A stretch of 64,000 bases of DNA from Cavia porcellus. Taxonomy: Eukaryota; Chordata; Mammalia; Rodentia; Caviidae. Shown piece after piece: positions 1 to 11,735 of the stretch. The position numbers were made by a program, and so were the translations under genes. Where the stretch lies: the NCBI RefSeq assembly GCF_034190915.1, contig NW_026947484.1, forward strand, positions 212,548,657 through 212,612,656, given 5' to 3'. The notes beneath the pieces are model-generated. The model was given only the letters and a program-made list of their open reading frames with translations, had not been told where the DNA came from and did not search any database. How positions within the stretch are numbered: position 1 is the first letter of the stretch; each line of letters opens with the position of its first letter.

Positions 1-1204
1 CAAAAGAGACAGTTTGCTTATTTTTTTACTTGAGAAAGAAGAATTACATGAATCATAAGCAAGTGGAGTTTGGAGCTGAATTAGAATTACGTCTTCAACA
101 ATATGCAGCTTTTCACTAACTTGGCCTTTTCCTGCTTTTTAAAGTGAATGTGCACATGTATGTGAATTTGTGTGCATCCACTTGTGCGGGGAAATTGGCA
201 CATTTTTTTTCTGCCGTCAGATTTTCATGTTTCTGAATAAAACTCCTCTCCCGATCGAGGGCTTGAGGAGAAAGAGCTGTCAGTGCATGCTGAGCGGCAG
301 ACAGGAAGCTGCCACAGACTGAATACCTGGACTTAGCATGCCCGGGGTCTCCAGACCCCCATTCTTGTTTCACAAGTGCTTTCCTGATGTCTGTAAGGAC
401 AAAGTATGTGTTTCGAGGTCTCCCAGACATTTGAGAGAGCACCTTATCACCCTTGACCTGCAGTCCTACACATCTGCTCAGTGCTGTCTCCAATTTGCCT
501 CAGGGGAGGTCCAGAGCTGAAGATGTATAACACCTAGATGGTGAGGGAGTTTCCCCAGAATCTTGAATAATTTGAATTTAGGACATTTTTGCTTAAGCAG
601 TGGAGAACAATCTAAGGGACCTTCTCGGCTCTAGACAGTCGGGGGCAGGCAGCTGATTCTCATCTCTAATTCCTCAGAAATGTGTGAACAGGAAAACAGG
701 CCCTGGTTGGAGGAACAGCCTCCTTGCTCCCCCTAAAAAAAGGACACAAAGGAATAAATAATGGCTATGAGAAGACCAGGACACCAGAGACAGTGGCCTT
801 TGGGGACTTGTTCAGAGTTGTGTGGGCAGGAGGTGCCCAGAAGCAGAGGCTTAACCGGTGATGCTGTCGTACTTTCCGAGACATGGGCCGGCCTATTTTC
901 TGCTGCTTAAACTTTCGACATTCCTCTGTGGTTAGAAGATTTGGCCTGCCATTCAGATAGGCATGGAAGATCTTCCAGAAGTTTGTGCTGGGATAATTTG
1001 CATGGCAAATTGCTTGAATTGATTGTGATAAATAAACTCATGGATGACATTCTTATGGGATTATTGAGGGAGCGCTGTCATGTCTCTGTTCTAGTTTAGT
1101 TCTACATGTCCCATGTGCCCCATGAAGTGCTGGTTCTCTGGGCCTGGATCAAGGCTCTCAGAAGGAGGTATTAATGCAGGGGAGGTAAGACTGATAAAGA
1201 TCAA
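1..1204. other. Unique sequence, no gene recognised
   Basis: I see no repeat family, RNA gene or convincing exon here. The longest open frame, 125 codons on the minus strand at 116-493, has no domain, signal peptide or splice context that I recognise and is probably chance. Confidence 0.5.
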
Positions 1205-1307
1205 AGCAGGAGGCTGAGGCAGGAAGATCACTAGATGTCCAAGGCCAGCCTGGACGATGTAGTGAGACCCAGTCTCAACACTACCCCCTACCCCACCAAA
1301 AGAAAAA
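1205..1307 (+). repeat. B1-type SINE, partial
   Basis: The stretch GGAGGCTGAGGCAGGAAGAT followed by CAAGGCCAGCCTGGAC and AGTGAGACCCAGTCTCAA is the core of a 7SL RNA-derived B1 SINE in sense orientation. The 5' part, with the start of the Pol III promoter, is missing. The tail is an irregular CA-rich stretch instead of a clean poly-A, so this is an old copy. I found no target duplication. Confidence 0.75.
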
Positions 1308-1312
1308 CAAAC

Positions 1313-2913
1313 CCATGCATGCTTGGCCCCAGGGGAGGAACTTCTGAAGCTTGGGACAGGATCAATTTTAAACTAAGCAGAGTTTGGACAGGTGGTCTCT
1401 TAGGGTGACATAGGTCAATTTTCTCTATTATAAAGTACTCAACAACTCTGGTAAAACTGGAGTCATTTATGATTTAGACTGTGTGCCCCCACCTGGAAAG
1501 GTGCCTTTAGGGATAGTATGTGGATTCAGTGCAAGGCTATCCCGTGTGGGAGGAGAGCAGCACAGTTTTCTCCAGGGAGTGGAGCAGAGATTATGAAACA
1601 CAGTATAATCTGCAACATCATTGTTAGCAGAAAAGGTCCTTTAGCCTTCCTCCACCGTGAGAGGGATCCCTCCTACTCTCAGACCTTGGGACAAGTTAGT
1701 GTGGTAGTGTTTCCTGAACACTGTAAGGGAAGGATCCTGTTTTGAAGACCACCCATGACCTGGCCATGTGCTTGTTTATGGGAACTGCAGACACCCAACA
1801 CTGAATGGGGGCCTAGGGAACTTGACTCAAGCCAGAACTTGGCTGAGCATGATCAATGTCTTGGGTACAGGACCTGTCCCATGTAAAGCCCTGAATAGGG
1901 ACAACTCACTGCTTCCCAGAGAAGGCCTGAGACAGGTGCTGGCTGGCAGGCGCATTCCTGGTGGGAACCTTTCTTGGCTAAGGAAGGTGGCACTGGGCTT
2001 ACCACTGTTTTCCTAGGGTGTTCTGCCATGTATGTGAGCACTCTGAGGAGATGTCACATGAAAATCAGATTCACCAGAGGATCCCCAATTGACACATGTC
2101 TGTCTCATGAAGGGAGAAAACTGGCTTCTCCAGGGTAATGCTGGGAAGAGAAAAAAGTAACACAGAAACGATAAAATATTTGTTTACATTATTACTCACT
2201 TGCCAGGCAAGTAATTTTAAGAAGTGGAAAATTTAAATATGAGTCGGGGGGAGGGTGGAAGAGGGATAAGGACCTGCCCTTTAAGTATGTCTTCACTGAC
2301 ATTGTTTCAACTATTTGTCTCAACACAACTTTTTGTTTTTACATCATTGTACGTATGCACTGTATGTGTGTGATCCAGGGTCACGATGCTACGCTATGTC
2401 TGCCCCCCTTATTCTAACATGTTTCCACAGTTGCTTCCTGGATTTTAAATGCTCCTTGCTCAGAATGACATCATATTGCAATTACATTGTTTCAAAGCAC
2501 GAGTAGTTCAGAATTTGAAGATAGTTTTCTCTTATGGAGAAGAATAGTATTGTTGCTTACTTCCTATCGGGTCAAATTTCATGATTTCTTGACTAGGAAT
2601 GTTTGGGTACAAATCAGGGAATAATTTAGAAAGGAAAACCAAGCAAAAAAACTTGACTCCTTCACAATAGAGGTCCATCGCAGGGGTGGTTCCTTGTGGG
2701 GCAGGCTATGGAGTTTGTTTTCAGTCTCCTCTATTGCCTTAGCTCAAGGCCTCTCAGATACTGCATAAGAACAATTTTGTTGTATTCTATGTTTAACAAG
2801 AGGTGAATGCACCCTTCCCTATACTACCCTGATTAGAAAGATGCAAGATTTTTCACTTTGCAAAGGGATAACTGGCTTTGCAAAGCTTTTGAATAATGAC
2901 TCTACCACATGAA
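1313..2913. other. Unique sequence, no gene recognised
   Basis: Nothing here matches a family I know. Short open frames at 1,518-1,745 and 1,768-2,016 have no protein features. Probably intergenic or intronic. Confidence 0.45.
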
Positions 2914-2922
2914 AAATGTTTT

Positions 2923-3045
2923 TATTTATTTATTTATTTATTTATTTATTGTCTTTTTCCTTTTTTTATCAGTACCGGGGATCGAACTCACGACTGCCTG
3001 CTTGCAAGGCAGGCGCTTATGCCACTGAGCTAAATCCCCAGTCCC
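2923..3045 (-). repeat. ID-like tRNA-derived SINE, antisense
   Basis: Antisense copy of the window's commonest SINE. Reading the minus strand, GGATTTAGCTCAGTGGCATA is the tRNA-like A box and GAGTTCGATCCC the B box of an internal Pol III promoter, followed by the A-rich 3' part. The tail has expanded into a (TTTA)n run on the plus strand (2,923-2,950). Flanking copies of AAATGTTTT at 2,914-2,922 and 3,046-3,054 look like the target-site duplication. Confidence 0.9.
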
Positions 3046-3054
3046 AAATGTTTT

Positions 3055-4726
3055 ATTCCTTTTCACACTGGTGACACTTCTGATTGGGGAGGAGTTAGAA
3101 ACTGGGAGAAATTTAACCACAGATTTCTTAATCTACAGAAAAGCAAAGATACACAGTCATACCACAGGATTCAGCTCACATTAAGTTGACCAAGTTTAGA
3201 AAACAAAACCACTAGAAGTTATAGTGAACAATGTTTATTATGCTTTGGTTGACTGTGCTGGTACATAAACTCTGCCTTGGAAAGAGCCCCTGGGCCCCTT
3301 GTTTTGCTGATGCATATACACTCTGCAGCTGCCTGGCAGATGGGCATGGAGCCTGTAGGGCTAGAACCTTTCTGAGACCCAGAGGTTATTACACCTCTGA
3401 GTTACTTTGGATGTTTTAATCACGGTCATGCTCTTCGTGTGATGTCAATGTTGGTGTCTTCCAGGAGTTTTCTTTGGTCCCTCAGCTGTACTCTGTGGAA
3501 CCCTGCAAAACCAACCTGCCTTCTCTGTCCATCTCGCCACTGCACTGTCGTGCTCCTGGGATTGCTGCTGTCCAGCCTGGACACCTCCATTTCTTCTCCT
3601 TCCTTGTCAGACAGCCTTCTCTAGGCCAAGTTCAGCTTGTTAACATCTGGTTTAAAGTGCGCTGCCCATGATGAGGATTCTGGGATCAGAACTTGATAAG
3701 AAATTCTATTTGAAAGCCTCAGGGTTAGGGGAAGCCAGACTTTTTCTTTTTTATGGTCTAGTGGAAGTAAAAACCAGAAAAAATGGTCCTCTTGATTTAA
3801 CCCAACTGGAGTTATCCACTGACTCTCTAATGATGGGGCTGGTTACTCCTTGGGCCATTAGGGATGTGAGGGGAGACTGGAAAAAGAAGCCCTGGAAGAG
3901 AAGATTTGGACTTAACTTACCCTTTCCTGGCACAGAAGATAGGCACTTTTATTTGGAGTTCGAGAATATAAAATCTGCTAGATTCTTAGAAGTCATATTT
4001 ATCAACCGCTTGATGACAAAACTGTTGTCTGAACAAGTTGTGTTGTCTGCCTAAGGTCCCAGAGAGATTTAGGGCCTGGCTCTGTCATTCATCTCTAGGG
4101 TTCCATCAGTTTTTGCTGCCTTCCACTTTGGCCAGCTGTCAGCTTCTACTGCTGCCCCTGCCCGAAGGCTGTCCTTAGTCTCTCTGACCATTGTTCTTAC
4201 CCACAAGCTACATTTTTAAAACAAAAGCACTAAAATCATAAGATACCTTGGCACTTTTTTTTCCCATGAGAATCTTTTTCACTGTGGTCTGTGGAGGAAG
4301 CTGACTAGCAATGTAGGTGACGTGGTGGTTATCAACAGAGAACAGAGGCTGTGCAGATAATACATGTGTCTAAATATGTCAGCAGGTGCAAGAACTATCT
4401 GGTCCCGCTGAGGTGACAGGAAATGTATTCACCCAAAAGTGCAGGTCACAGATCGGTCAGAGAGATAGCATACTACCAGGGGTCAAGTGAGCCACAGTGT
4501 GGTCTCAATAGACATGTGGTGTCCCTAAAGCCAGGGGGACATAAATGCCCATCTCTAGAAAATGTCCAAGGGTTCATAGGGAGCGCCATAGAAAATTTAA
4601 AAAAAAATTTAAATTGTAATTTAAATAATTAAATAAGATACCTACAGTGTAGCTTTAATCATAGACTCTGGTCTACTCACTGTCTCTAAAGTATTTCTGG
4701 GATCATCTAACATTTTTGTTTTTCCA
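3055..4726. other. Unique sequence with a 128-codon open frame
   Basis: No repeat recognised. A plus-strand open frame at 3,668-4,054 starts with ATG and encodes a soluble, slightly basic 128-residue product with no signal peptide, membrane segment or motif I can name. It has no visible Kozak context and no clear splice sites. Coding status is undecided; I lean to non-coding. Confidence 0.35.
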
Positions 4727-4770
4727 TTTATTCATTCATTCATTCATTCCTCACTTATCCATTCATTCAA
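4727..4770. repeat. (ATTC)n microsatellite
   Basis: Short imperfect tetranucleotide array, ATTCATTCATTCATTC with decayed flanks. Confidence 0.85.
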
Positions 4771-5024
4771 TAACCAATTTTGAGTTCCTTGCTTATGCTA
4801 GGGACATTCTCTCTTCCCTGCCTATTGTAATTTTACTCTGAATCCTTTAAGATTTGCCTGGAATCCCAAGGCTTTGGGGTTACCTTTGTTGTCCACTATA
4901 CAGATTACTTCCTCTGCCCTCTACCCTTTACTTGCATTTGGCACTTAATGAGCTCATGTTGACTTTGTATTACCAATTAGATAAACAGAATATTTGTTTA
5001 GCCCTTTGCAGCCAACTAAGCTCA

Positions 5025-5170
5025 CATGTGTTATTTCATATTCACAGAATTCAGGTACATATTATTTTTGTTGCAAAAGTGAATAAACCAAGGGCTTAGA
5101 GAGATAAAGAAATTGGCTTGTCACATGGCTCAAGGTAACTGTGTAAGACTCAAAACTCTATTTTGTTCAT
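5025..5170 (-). repeat. MIR SINE, antisense
   Basis: GTGAATAAACCAAGGGCTTAG followed by AGAGATAAAGAAATTGGCTT and a GTCACATGGC stretch follows the conserved core of the mammal-wide MIR SINE in reverse orientation (usual form: gaaactgaggc.. agaggttaag.. cttgcccaaggtcac). It is strongly diverged, as expected for an element older than the placental radiation. Confidence 0.6.
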
Positions 5171-5949
5171 CTGTCTCCAAATCTTTGATGTTTTTCTCTG
5201 TCACCACACTAAACTTGTCTAAGGTTCTATTATTTTCTATTCAGTCTTACACATTATTGGTATTCAACCACATTCTCATTGATCAAGCCGTTCTGAAGTT
5301 TTTCACTCTAGTTTGATAGATACTAAAACTTGGAAACCATCAAGAATAAAATGGTGAGTTGTATTATGGTCATGTATTCTAGCGTCATCTTAATTGTTTG
5401 GCGGAGTCTGGCAGAAGATGAAAATTAGATGAAGACATTGCCATTTTAGAGTAACTCATCAGAACACAGTTTAGGTCTCACATTATGCTCCCACCCCCAG
5501 GACAGAAGTCAGTGTCTTAGGGAGAAGAGGTTGGGGGAGTGCAATCAAATGGGACCAAACACAAGAGATTTGTTTGATACCTGACATCTAACGGAATTCT
5601 TTTAGTTTAAGTGCCTTAGATCTATATTAATTTAATTTGAACTGACTATTTAAGTTGAGCATTGCCTATCTTTGCTTGGTTTGTTTTATATTACATATGT
5701 GGCATAGGCAGCTAGCTAGTAGAGAATGAACTTAATAATTTAACTCATTTGATTCACAATTGTGCAACCCAGTTAAGGGTTCCTCCTAAACTGGGTGCTA
5801 GCTCAGTCTGCTTATATGGATAGTTACATCATTTGTGACTAAATATAGTTTCATTTCTTCCTTTTCTCTCTGTATGCTTTTATTTCTTTTCTTGTCTTAG
5901 TGCAATAGATAGAACTTTTAGTACAACAGAAAAAGGCAGTGGTGAGATT
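5171..5949. other. AT-rich unique sequence
   Basis: No gene, RNA or repeat family recognised. Confidence 0.45.
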
Positions 5950-6335
5950 CAATAACTTTGTCTTGTTCTTCATCTTAGGTATTAAGTGTCTAGTTTCTCA
6001 TGAATAAATATGACATTAGCTGTTGGTTTTTTGGTAGATGTTCTTCATCAGGTTGATGAAATTTCATATTTTTAGTTTGCTGAGAGGTTCTGTGTTTATT
6101 TTTACTATGAATGGGTATTTGGTTTTGACACTTGTTTTCTGAGTCAGTTGAGAGGATCATACAATTTTTCTTCTTTTGCTTCTTGATGTGTTGGATTACA
6201 CTAATTTTCAAATACTGAACCAGGCTTGAATGCCTAGAATAAATTTTACCTGGTTGTGCTATATAATTCTTTTGACATATAATTGGATTCTGCTCACTAA
6301 TATTTTACTGAGGACTCAGATTAATTTATTTAAGC
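5950..6335 (-). mobile_element. Ancient L1 (L1M-type) ORF2 fragment, antisense
   Basis: The plus strand reads as the reverse complement of the L1 ORF2 reverse-transcriptase region: CTTTGTCTTGTTCTTCATCTT, then GACATTAGCTGTTGGTTTTT, GATGTTCTTCATCAGGTTGA and ACTATGAATGGGTATTTGG. These are typical phrases of old antisense L1 sequence. Many indels; no usable frame. Both ends are eroded. Confidence 0.7.
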
Positions 6336-6354
6336 CATAGTCACAAATAAAGAG

Positions 6355-6560
6355 CATCATTGGCTCCCAAGTATCATAAAATAAAATCCAAATCTCTCAG
6401 TCATTTATCATCTGGTCCCAGTTTATCTTGCTGTGCTTCTATTTTCTGTGAAGTATTGCTATTTCCCTGAAACTTTTCTGTATTTTCTCACCATCCTGTG
6501 TTTGAATACCCCATTTCCTTATTTGGTTCTAAGTATAACATCCGTCTCTCTTCCATCCCC
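6355..6560 (+). repeat. Possible L2 LINE 3' fragment
   Basis: AAAATAAAATCCAAATCTCT followed by ATTTATCATCTGGTCCCAG resembles the L2 phrase in which a 'caggataaaatccaaactcc' stretch is followed by 'gatctggcccc'. Low identity; a homology search would decide. Confidence 0.4.
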
Positions 6561-7988
6561 ATTTTCTGAAATTTTATTTTCCTTCAATATTGAACTGATA
6601 TCATCTTCCTTATCTACAAGTGTGTCTTTTTTATCTTAGTATTTCTCAACTATCTCATAATTATCACATAAAAGATGATAGTGTACATTTTTTGAAAGAA
6701 AGCTGGATTTCAGTGTTGGCTTCCTTCCTTAGAATCTGACTCTGTCTTTGCTTTTTTTTTAAAAATCTTAGATATTGAGGTCAACTTGTCTCACTTTTCA
6801 ACCAAAGTAGTGATCCCCTCTATATTTCACACAGAAAGTTCCTTTGGCAATGAAGATTTTGTTATCTCATGGTCTATATTATTGCTAGACTTTGTAACTG
6901 TGAGGTGCCTTATGTGGTATATTGGGCCAAAGTTCCTGCCTAGACCTTCTAGTCCTGGTACAAAAGCCACTGGAGAAACTTGTAGCTTTTGAGAAGTGTT
7001 CATGGAGAGGAAGTTTGATGAAATGGAGAGTTTAGATTTTAGCATTTAGAAATACTGGGATCAACATCCACTCTGCTATTTACAAAACTATATGATATTG
7101 ATGTCTTTTTTTGACAGATCTGTTTTCTTATCTTAAAAAGAGGGATTATGATAGTTTTCTAGGGGGAATTACCAGAACAAATTAAAAATGCATGCATAAA
7201 ATAATTTATATATGAAGTGTAATTCCTGGGAAAAAGTCACTGTTAACTAAATGGTGATTATTATTAAGCTCTCACACTGTTTGCCTACATGTCATGGGGG
7301 AATCAAGAGTGTACAAACTAGTCTCTCCCTCTTAATGCATGTAAGGCTAATTTGAGTTGTGTCCCAAATTTATTGATCCCAATAAGAGGAGAAGCTTTAT
7401 TCCTTCTCTTGTCTACTGGTCTAGCTTGATAAGTGAAGGTTGTGTTTTCCAGTAGAGATGATATCATAGTTTCTTGGGATCAGCACTGGCTTCCTTGAAT
7501 TAGTTGATCTATGATAAGTTCAGTTAAATTTGCTAGTGGTGGTTTGGGAAGGCCCAGCTGTCAGTGTGATGCTTGTGTAGGAAGAAAAAAGTGAAGCAGA
7601 CCGTAGGACTCACTGGGTGAGCTGTAGACAGTAGTGGAGGAGGGGAAAAACAAATGAGAATTCCTAAGAACTTTCTTTTTATGTCATCCAAAGACTTTGT
7701 GGGGACAAGTAACTATTTTCAAAGACAACAATTCATAGCGATAGCCAAACCTTTTTAAAAACATTGCTGTGTTCATGCCCCTTTTTTCTCACACTAACAT
7801 TCTTACTTTGTGACCTTTAAAGATAACTGTGTCTAGCTCATTTGCATTTTTTAAGCTGTGAACTAACATTAGGATTCTAATGGCCTGAGTACTTTATTAA
7901 ATGCTGTGCTTTTAGTAGGCAATCTCTAATGGCTTTTGTAATCTACTTTGCTAGTGGCTGATCTCCATGACGTACAGCTTCTGAAACA
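6561..7988. other. Unique sequence, no gene recognised
   Basis: No family recognised. The flanking exon-like segment makes it possible that this is intronic. Confidence 0.4.
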
Positions 7989-7997
7989 TTGCCACAG

Positions 7998-8149
7998 GTT
8001 GGAATAGATGCAGAAATGATTTCTGTGGGAAAATTTGCTGTCCTTCTGGGCGGAGGCTCAGTGGCTTTCATGCTGGCTCCAATCCTGATTAAACTCCTTC
8101 ACTTGGCAGACAACATTGACTCCACCCTCAATTTGGCGGATGGTCAGAG
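7998..8149 (+). CDS. Candidate internal exon with a hydrophobic segment (unknown gene)
   Basis: An open frame runs from upstream of 7,998 to 8,285. Inside it about 150 bases stand out: more GC-rich than the surroundings, preceded by CATTGCCACAG (an AG acceptor-like border) and followed at about 8,150 by GTAAAT (donor-like). The encoded stretch begins VGIDAEMISVGKF, runs through a roughly 20-residue hydrophobic segment containing LLGGGSVAFMLAP, and ends with a polar part containing DNIDSTLNLADGQ. That layout would fit a single membrane span. I do not recognise the protein. Upstream of the acceptor the polypyrimidine tract is weak. Alternatives are a fragment of a decayed retrocopy or chance. 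Confidence 0.35.
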
Positions 8150-9500
8150 TAAATCCAGGCTTCCTTTAATAGGAACACTAGATTATGTAAACTTCAAGCT
8201 TTCCCCAAATTTCTCAAACTTGGTAGCCCTGTTTTTATCAGAAGCTTGTGTTCTTAGGAAATGGTGTTCATGGAGAATTGCTTAGAAGGAAAGTCTTTTT
8301 ATCTATATTCTTAATAGTATTCCTGTAAGCTGCAGATGGGGACTACATTGTCTTGGCCTTTTAAAGAATTCATTTCAAGGAGTTAAACTTTGATTTGCAT
8401 CATTAGCTAATTAATATTAAATAACAGAAACCTGCCTGTTGTATTCAGGGTGGGTCCTTACTGCAGGTGAATTCATTAGAACCCACTACATTGAGGTGAG
8501 GAGAAAATTCTTGATTTCAGTGCTTCGTTGGAGCACTTATGTTAGTCTGTTAGAAACCAGAACACTGGTAATCAACTTCACCATCTGAATTTGCCACAGG
8601 GATGCACATCACCCTGTCTGACTCCTTGCTATATCTCTTTGCCTACTTTATTTTTTCTCTAAGCCCAGTTTTCTCACGGAAACAAAACTCCCATTGTCAA
8701 AAGCATGACATCTGCCACCACTACAAATTCCTTCAGGAGTAAGTTGGGGCAAGTCTGAATTTTAGAGCCTAATGTCCCTCACTGAAGGCCAGCCCAGTAC
8801 GTGGATAATTCCAGAAGAGAGAACAAAGAAAATGTTCTCAGAGAACAAGGCTTAGCACCTGTTCCCCTCTCCATGTTGCAAAATCCCTTTCTGTCCCTCC
8901 CTGGTTGCCTGCAACTTGCTCTGGCCCCTTGGAAGTTCAGCTTTCTCAGGAAATCACAAGGTACTTCAGAAATGGAAAATCTGGATCCCATTCAACAGAA
9001 ACACAGTAATGTTTTGTGGATGGCTGGGTTACAACCAAGGCCAAACATAACCTTTGTCAAGATTCCTTAATCCCAGTGGACCTCACATCAGGAAGGACCT
9101 CACCAGACCCTGTAGAATGCCTGAGTTTTCCATGTCTTGGCTGGCACCAGCATGTCTCTGATCAATTAATTTTACCTCAACATTGGAGAGGAATGGGCCT
9201 GGGATTGCATCACAGTGAAGAGGCCGAGGTTCTCAGGATGCATTAACTCCAGAAGTTATGGAATCCTGATGCCAAGAACTTCTCTGCTCATGGCCTTCCT
9301 TTGTGACCTTCCCATTGCCCACGCTCTGTGTCCTTTGTCATCTACAGCAGCCCCACCAATTTGAACCCTAAAGAGCTCTATATCCCAAAAAGTCAACTCA
9401 AGTCCTTGACATTTTCTCCGTTTCAACAGCTGCCCCTTGATACCTGGGGTGATGGCAGCCTTTGGTTGGGAGTATTTTGGGCCCCTACTTTGTGCCAACA
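8150..9500. other. Unique sequence, no gene recognised
   Basis: If the segment at 7,998-8,149 is an exon this would be intron. Short overlapping open frames at 8,801-9,594 on both strands show no domain or motif. Confidence 0.4.
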
Positions 9501-9508
9501 GGCTAGAC

Positions 9509-9588
9509 CAGTGGTGACAAACCTATGGTATGAGTGTCACAGCAGGCTGTTTGTTTCATTGAAAACTCTAATAGGTTCGCCATCAATG
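9509..9588. mobile_element. 80-bp hAT-type miniature transposon (MITE)
   Basis: The segment starts CAGTGGTGACAAACCTATGG and ends with a decayed inverted copy (AATAGGTTCGCCATCAATG). It is flanked by a perfect 8-bp direct duplication, GGCTAGAC, at 9,501-9,508 and 9,589-9,596. Eight-base duplications with CAG...CTG termini are the signature of hAT transposons. There is no room for a transposase, so it moved in trans. A related copy lies at 35,577-35,762. Confidence 0.75.
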
Positions 9589-9596
9589 GGCTAGAC

Positions 9597-11389
9597 TATT
9601 TTTTTTAGCTAATGCAACCTAGACCATTTTATATGTCCATGGTTCTACTCTAATTAGATTTTAAACTTCTAGGGGAAAACATATATTCTAACTTTGACTT
9701 TATATTTGTTGCAGACATTATCATGCTTCTGAGCACCAAAAGAAACTCAGAAAATTAATCCTCTTCAATTCCTGTTTTTCTGCATTGTCCTATTACTCTT
9801 GCTTCTCATCACTGTGTGTGAGGTTCTGTAATTAATAATCAGTCTCAGTGTGATAACAAGTAATGGTCAACTCTGAGTGGCACATAAAGCATAGATTTGT
9901 TTTTGTTTTTGTGCATTTTCTGGATCTCTCTTCCATGTGTATCCTTATTTGAGACCCAGGCTGACAGAGATGAGTCTTGGCCCAGAAAAACTACAAATGA
10001 ACTGGAAAGAATTTACATCACTAGGATTTTTTCACTGTCACTTCCCTTCATATCTCAAGTCACATGACTAAGCCTGGTGTGGCAAGGGAGTGAACCCCAG
10101 CTACAAGAGAACATTCAAGTCACATGGCAAAGGGTGGGAAACACAAATTAAACACTGTGCCCAAGACTACTTCTATATGCCTGGCTCTGCTTGATGTGTT
10201 ACATAAGGCAATGTATATTTAGCTTCAGCTTCTGTGGTTTTAAGACATATACTTTTGTCCTATTTTATCACAAGAAAAGGAAAAGTCAAATAATTTAATC
10301 AGCTTTTGAATGAGTACATCAGTATCTGTCTGTCTACATTTCTTTCTGATTTTCTTGTTGGCTGCTAATGCCTACATTTTCCCTATCCACACAGTCCTGC
10401 TCATACCATTCTTCAAATTTGCACATGAACCTATGTAAAGAGTCCTCAGCAGGTCATGCTGGTTTATTTATTTCTCATACTGAGATATTTATGCATTAAA
10501 GAGACTTATGGAGCTCCAGCTCTCATCCAGGGATATAGCATCTGCAAGGTCTGATCCTCAGAATTGGAGAACAAACAAAAGTGACTGCTGTAGTGTCCTA
10601 GTTCCTAATGGTGAGTCTGATGGAGGAAACTTCAAGTGCTACCCATATGTAGAGTTGAGAGAACCATAGTTACTCTTTTACTAAATGTTCTGTTATGGAT
10701 TAAGAACTGGTAGTCAATTTAACGCCAGCTGAATTAAATCAGCAGGGTGCTGAGCATAGATGTCCCACCTGAGGAAAGTTGCCAGCATCGATAGAGACGT
10801 GGAGAAGAACTTATGCATCGAGGCATTGAGGCATTGTGGGTTCTCCTACGACTTGCTGTTTGAGCTGTTGGTTCTCCTGGAGAAGCTCTGGTCCTGACAT
10901 CTAGCACTGCTTCTTGGCTCTGAAGAGGAAGACATGTGCCACTTGGTCTCTAGGATTAACTCGTCATGCTGGCTTCCTGGCATGTACCTGACTGTGCTTG
11001 TCATCAGAGGAGCTCAGGGCTTCCATGTTGCTGAGAATGGCTGTATTGCTTTTCAGGACAGCCCTGGCCTTTGTTGTGAATGTGACTTTTTGGTTCCAGC
11101 ATAGAACCCTCAACCTCCCAGCACAGCTCCTTCACTCCACTGGCAGACTTCCTAGCTTCCACTGTTGACCTTAGGGCCTTCCCAGCATGGATCCATAAAA
11201 GAAACTGGCATAATTCCTTCTCTTTAGACCTCCAGTTGGATTCATGGGAGGCACTGTCATGAGCTCTGGGTCTTCATCTGAACTCATGTGGGACATTGCT
11301 ATGGGATTCAGGCCCTTGGCTAAATATTCTGACTTTAGTGTTATGGATAGATTTCCTGCATTTTCTTGTGTTAATTCTGGGTGACCATC
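9597..11389. other. Unique sequence, possible unclassified repeat
   Basis: No gene recognised. From 10,691 (TGTTATGG...) to about 11,370 the sequence is more GC-rich and begins like the LTRs elsewhere in the window, but I find neither a matching right end nor an AATAAA placed as in those LTRs, so I do not call it an LTR. Confidence 0.35.
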
Positions 11390-11400
11390 ATAAAAATAAT

Positions 11401-11483
11401 TTTTTTATCGGTACCAGTGATGGAAATCAAAACTGCACACTTGCAAGGCAGACGCTCATGCCGCTGAACTAAATCCCCAGCCT
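11401..11483 (-). repeat. ID-like tRNA-derived SINE, antisense
   Basis: Minus-strand reading gives the tRNA-like head (GGCTGGGGATTTAGTTCAGC) and ends with the GGTACCGATAAAAAA tail typical of this family. The target duplication ATAAAAATAAT is intact at 11,390-11,400 and 11,484-11,494. The B box is mutated. Confidence 0.9.
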
Positions 11484-11677
11484 ATAAAAATAATATTATA
11501 AACTCCATGTCCTGATTCTAATTGTTCTCTGCACAACCCCTCACTACAACAGTTCTAAATTGAAGGTCCAAATTATTGGTAGATTTTGACTTGAAATCAA
11601 TGAGCCATAAAAATATTTTTAAAATCAAAATTAGAGTAGAAAGTATGAGACTGCATTACATGTAGTAAGGTCAGCTA

Positions 11678-11733
11678 CAGCAGTGCCTCGATTCATGATC
11701 TTAATTCTAAGTTCATTAACTGAGGCACCACTG
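11678..11733. mobile_element. 56-bp pogo/Tigger-like MITE
   Basis: Terminal inverted repeats CAGCAGTGCCTCGATTCATGA and TTAACTGAGGCACCACTG sit between TA dinucleotides (11,676-11,677 and 11,734-11,735), the target duplication of the Tc1/mariner/pogo superfamily. Almost nothing remains between the repeats. The left end resembles the terminus at 47,589. Confidence 0.65.
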
Positions 11734-11735
11734 TA

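Noticed and set aside
10691..11370. Possible LTR starting TGTTATGG.
   Set aside because: No matching right terminus, no polyadenylation signal in the expected place, and the interior does not follow the MaLR LTRs elsewhere in the window.
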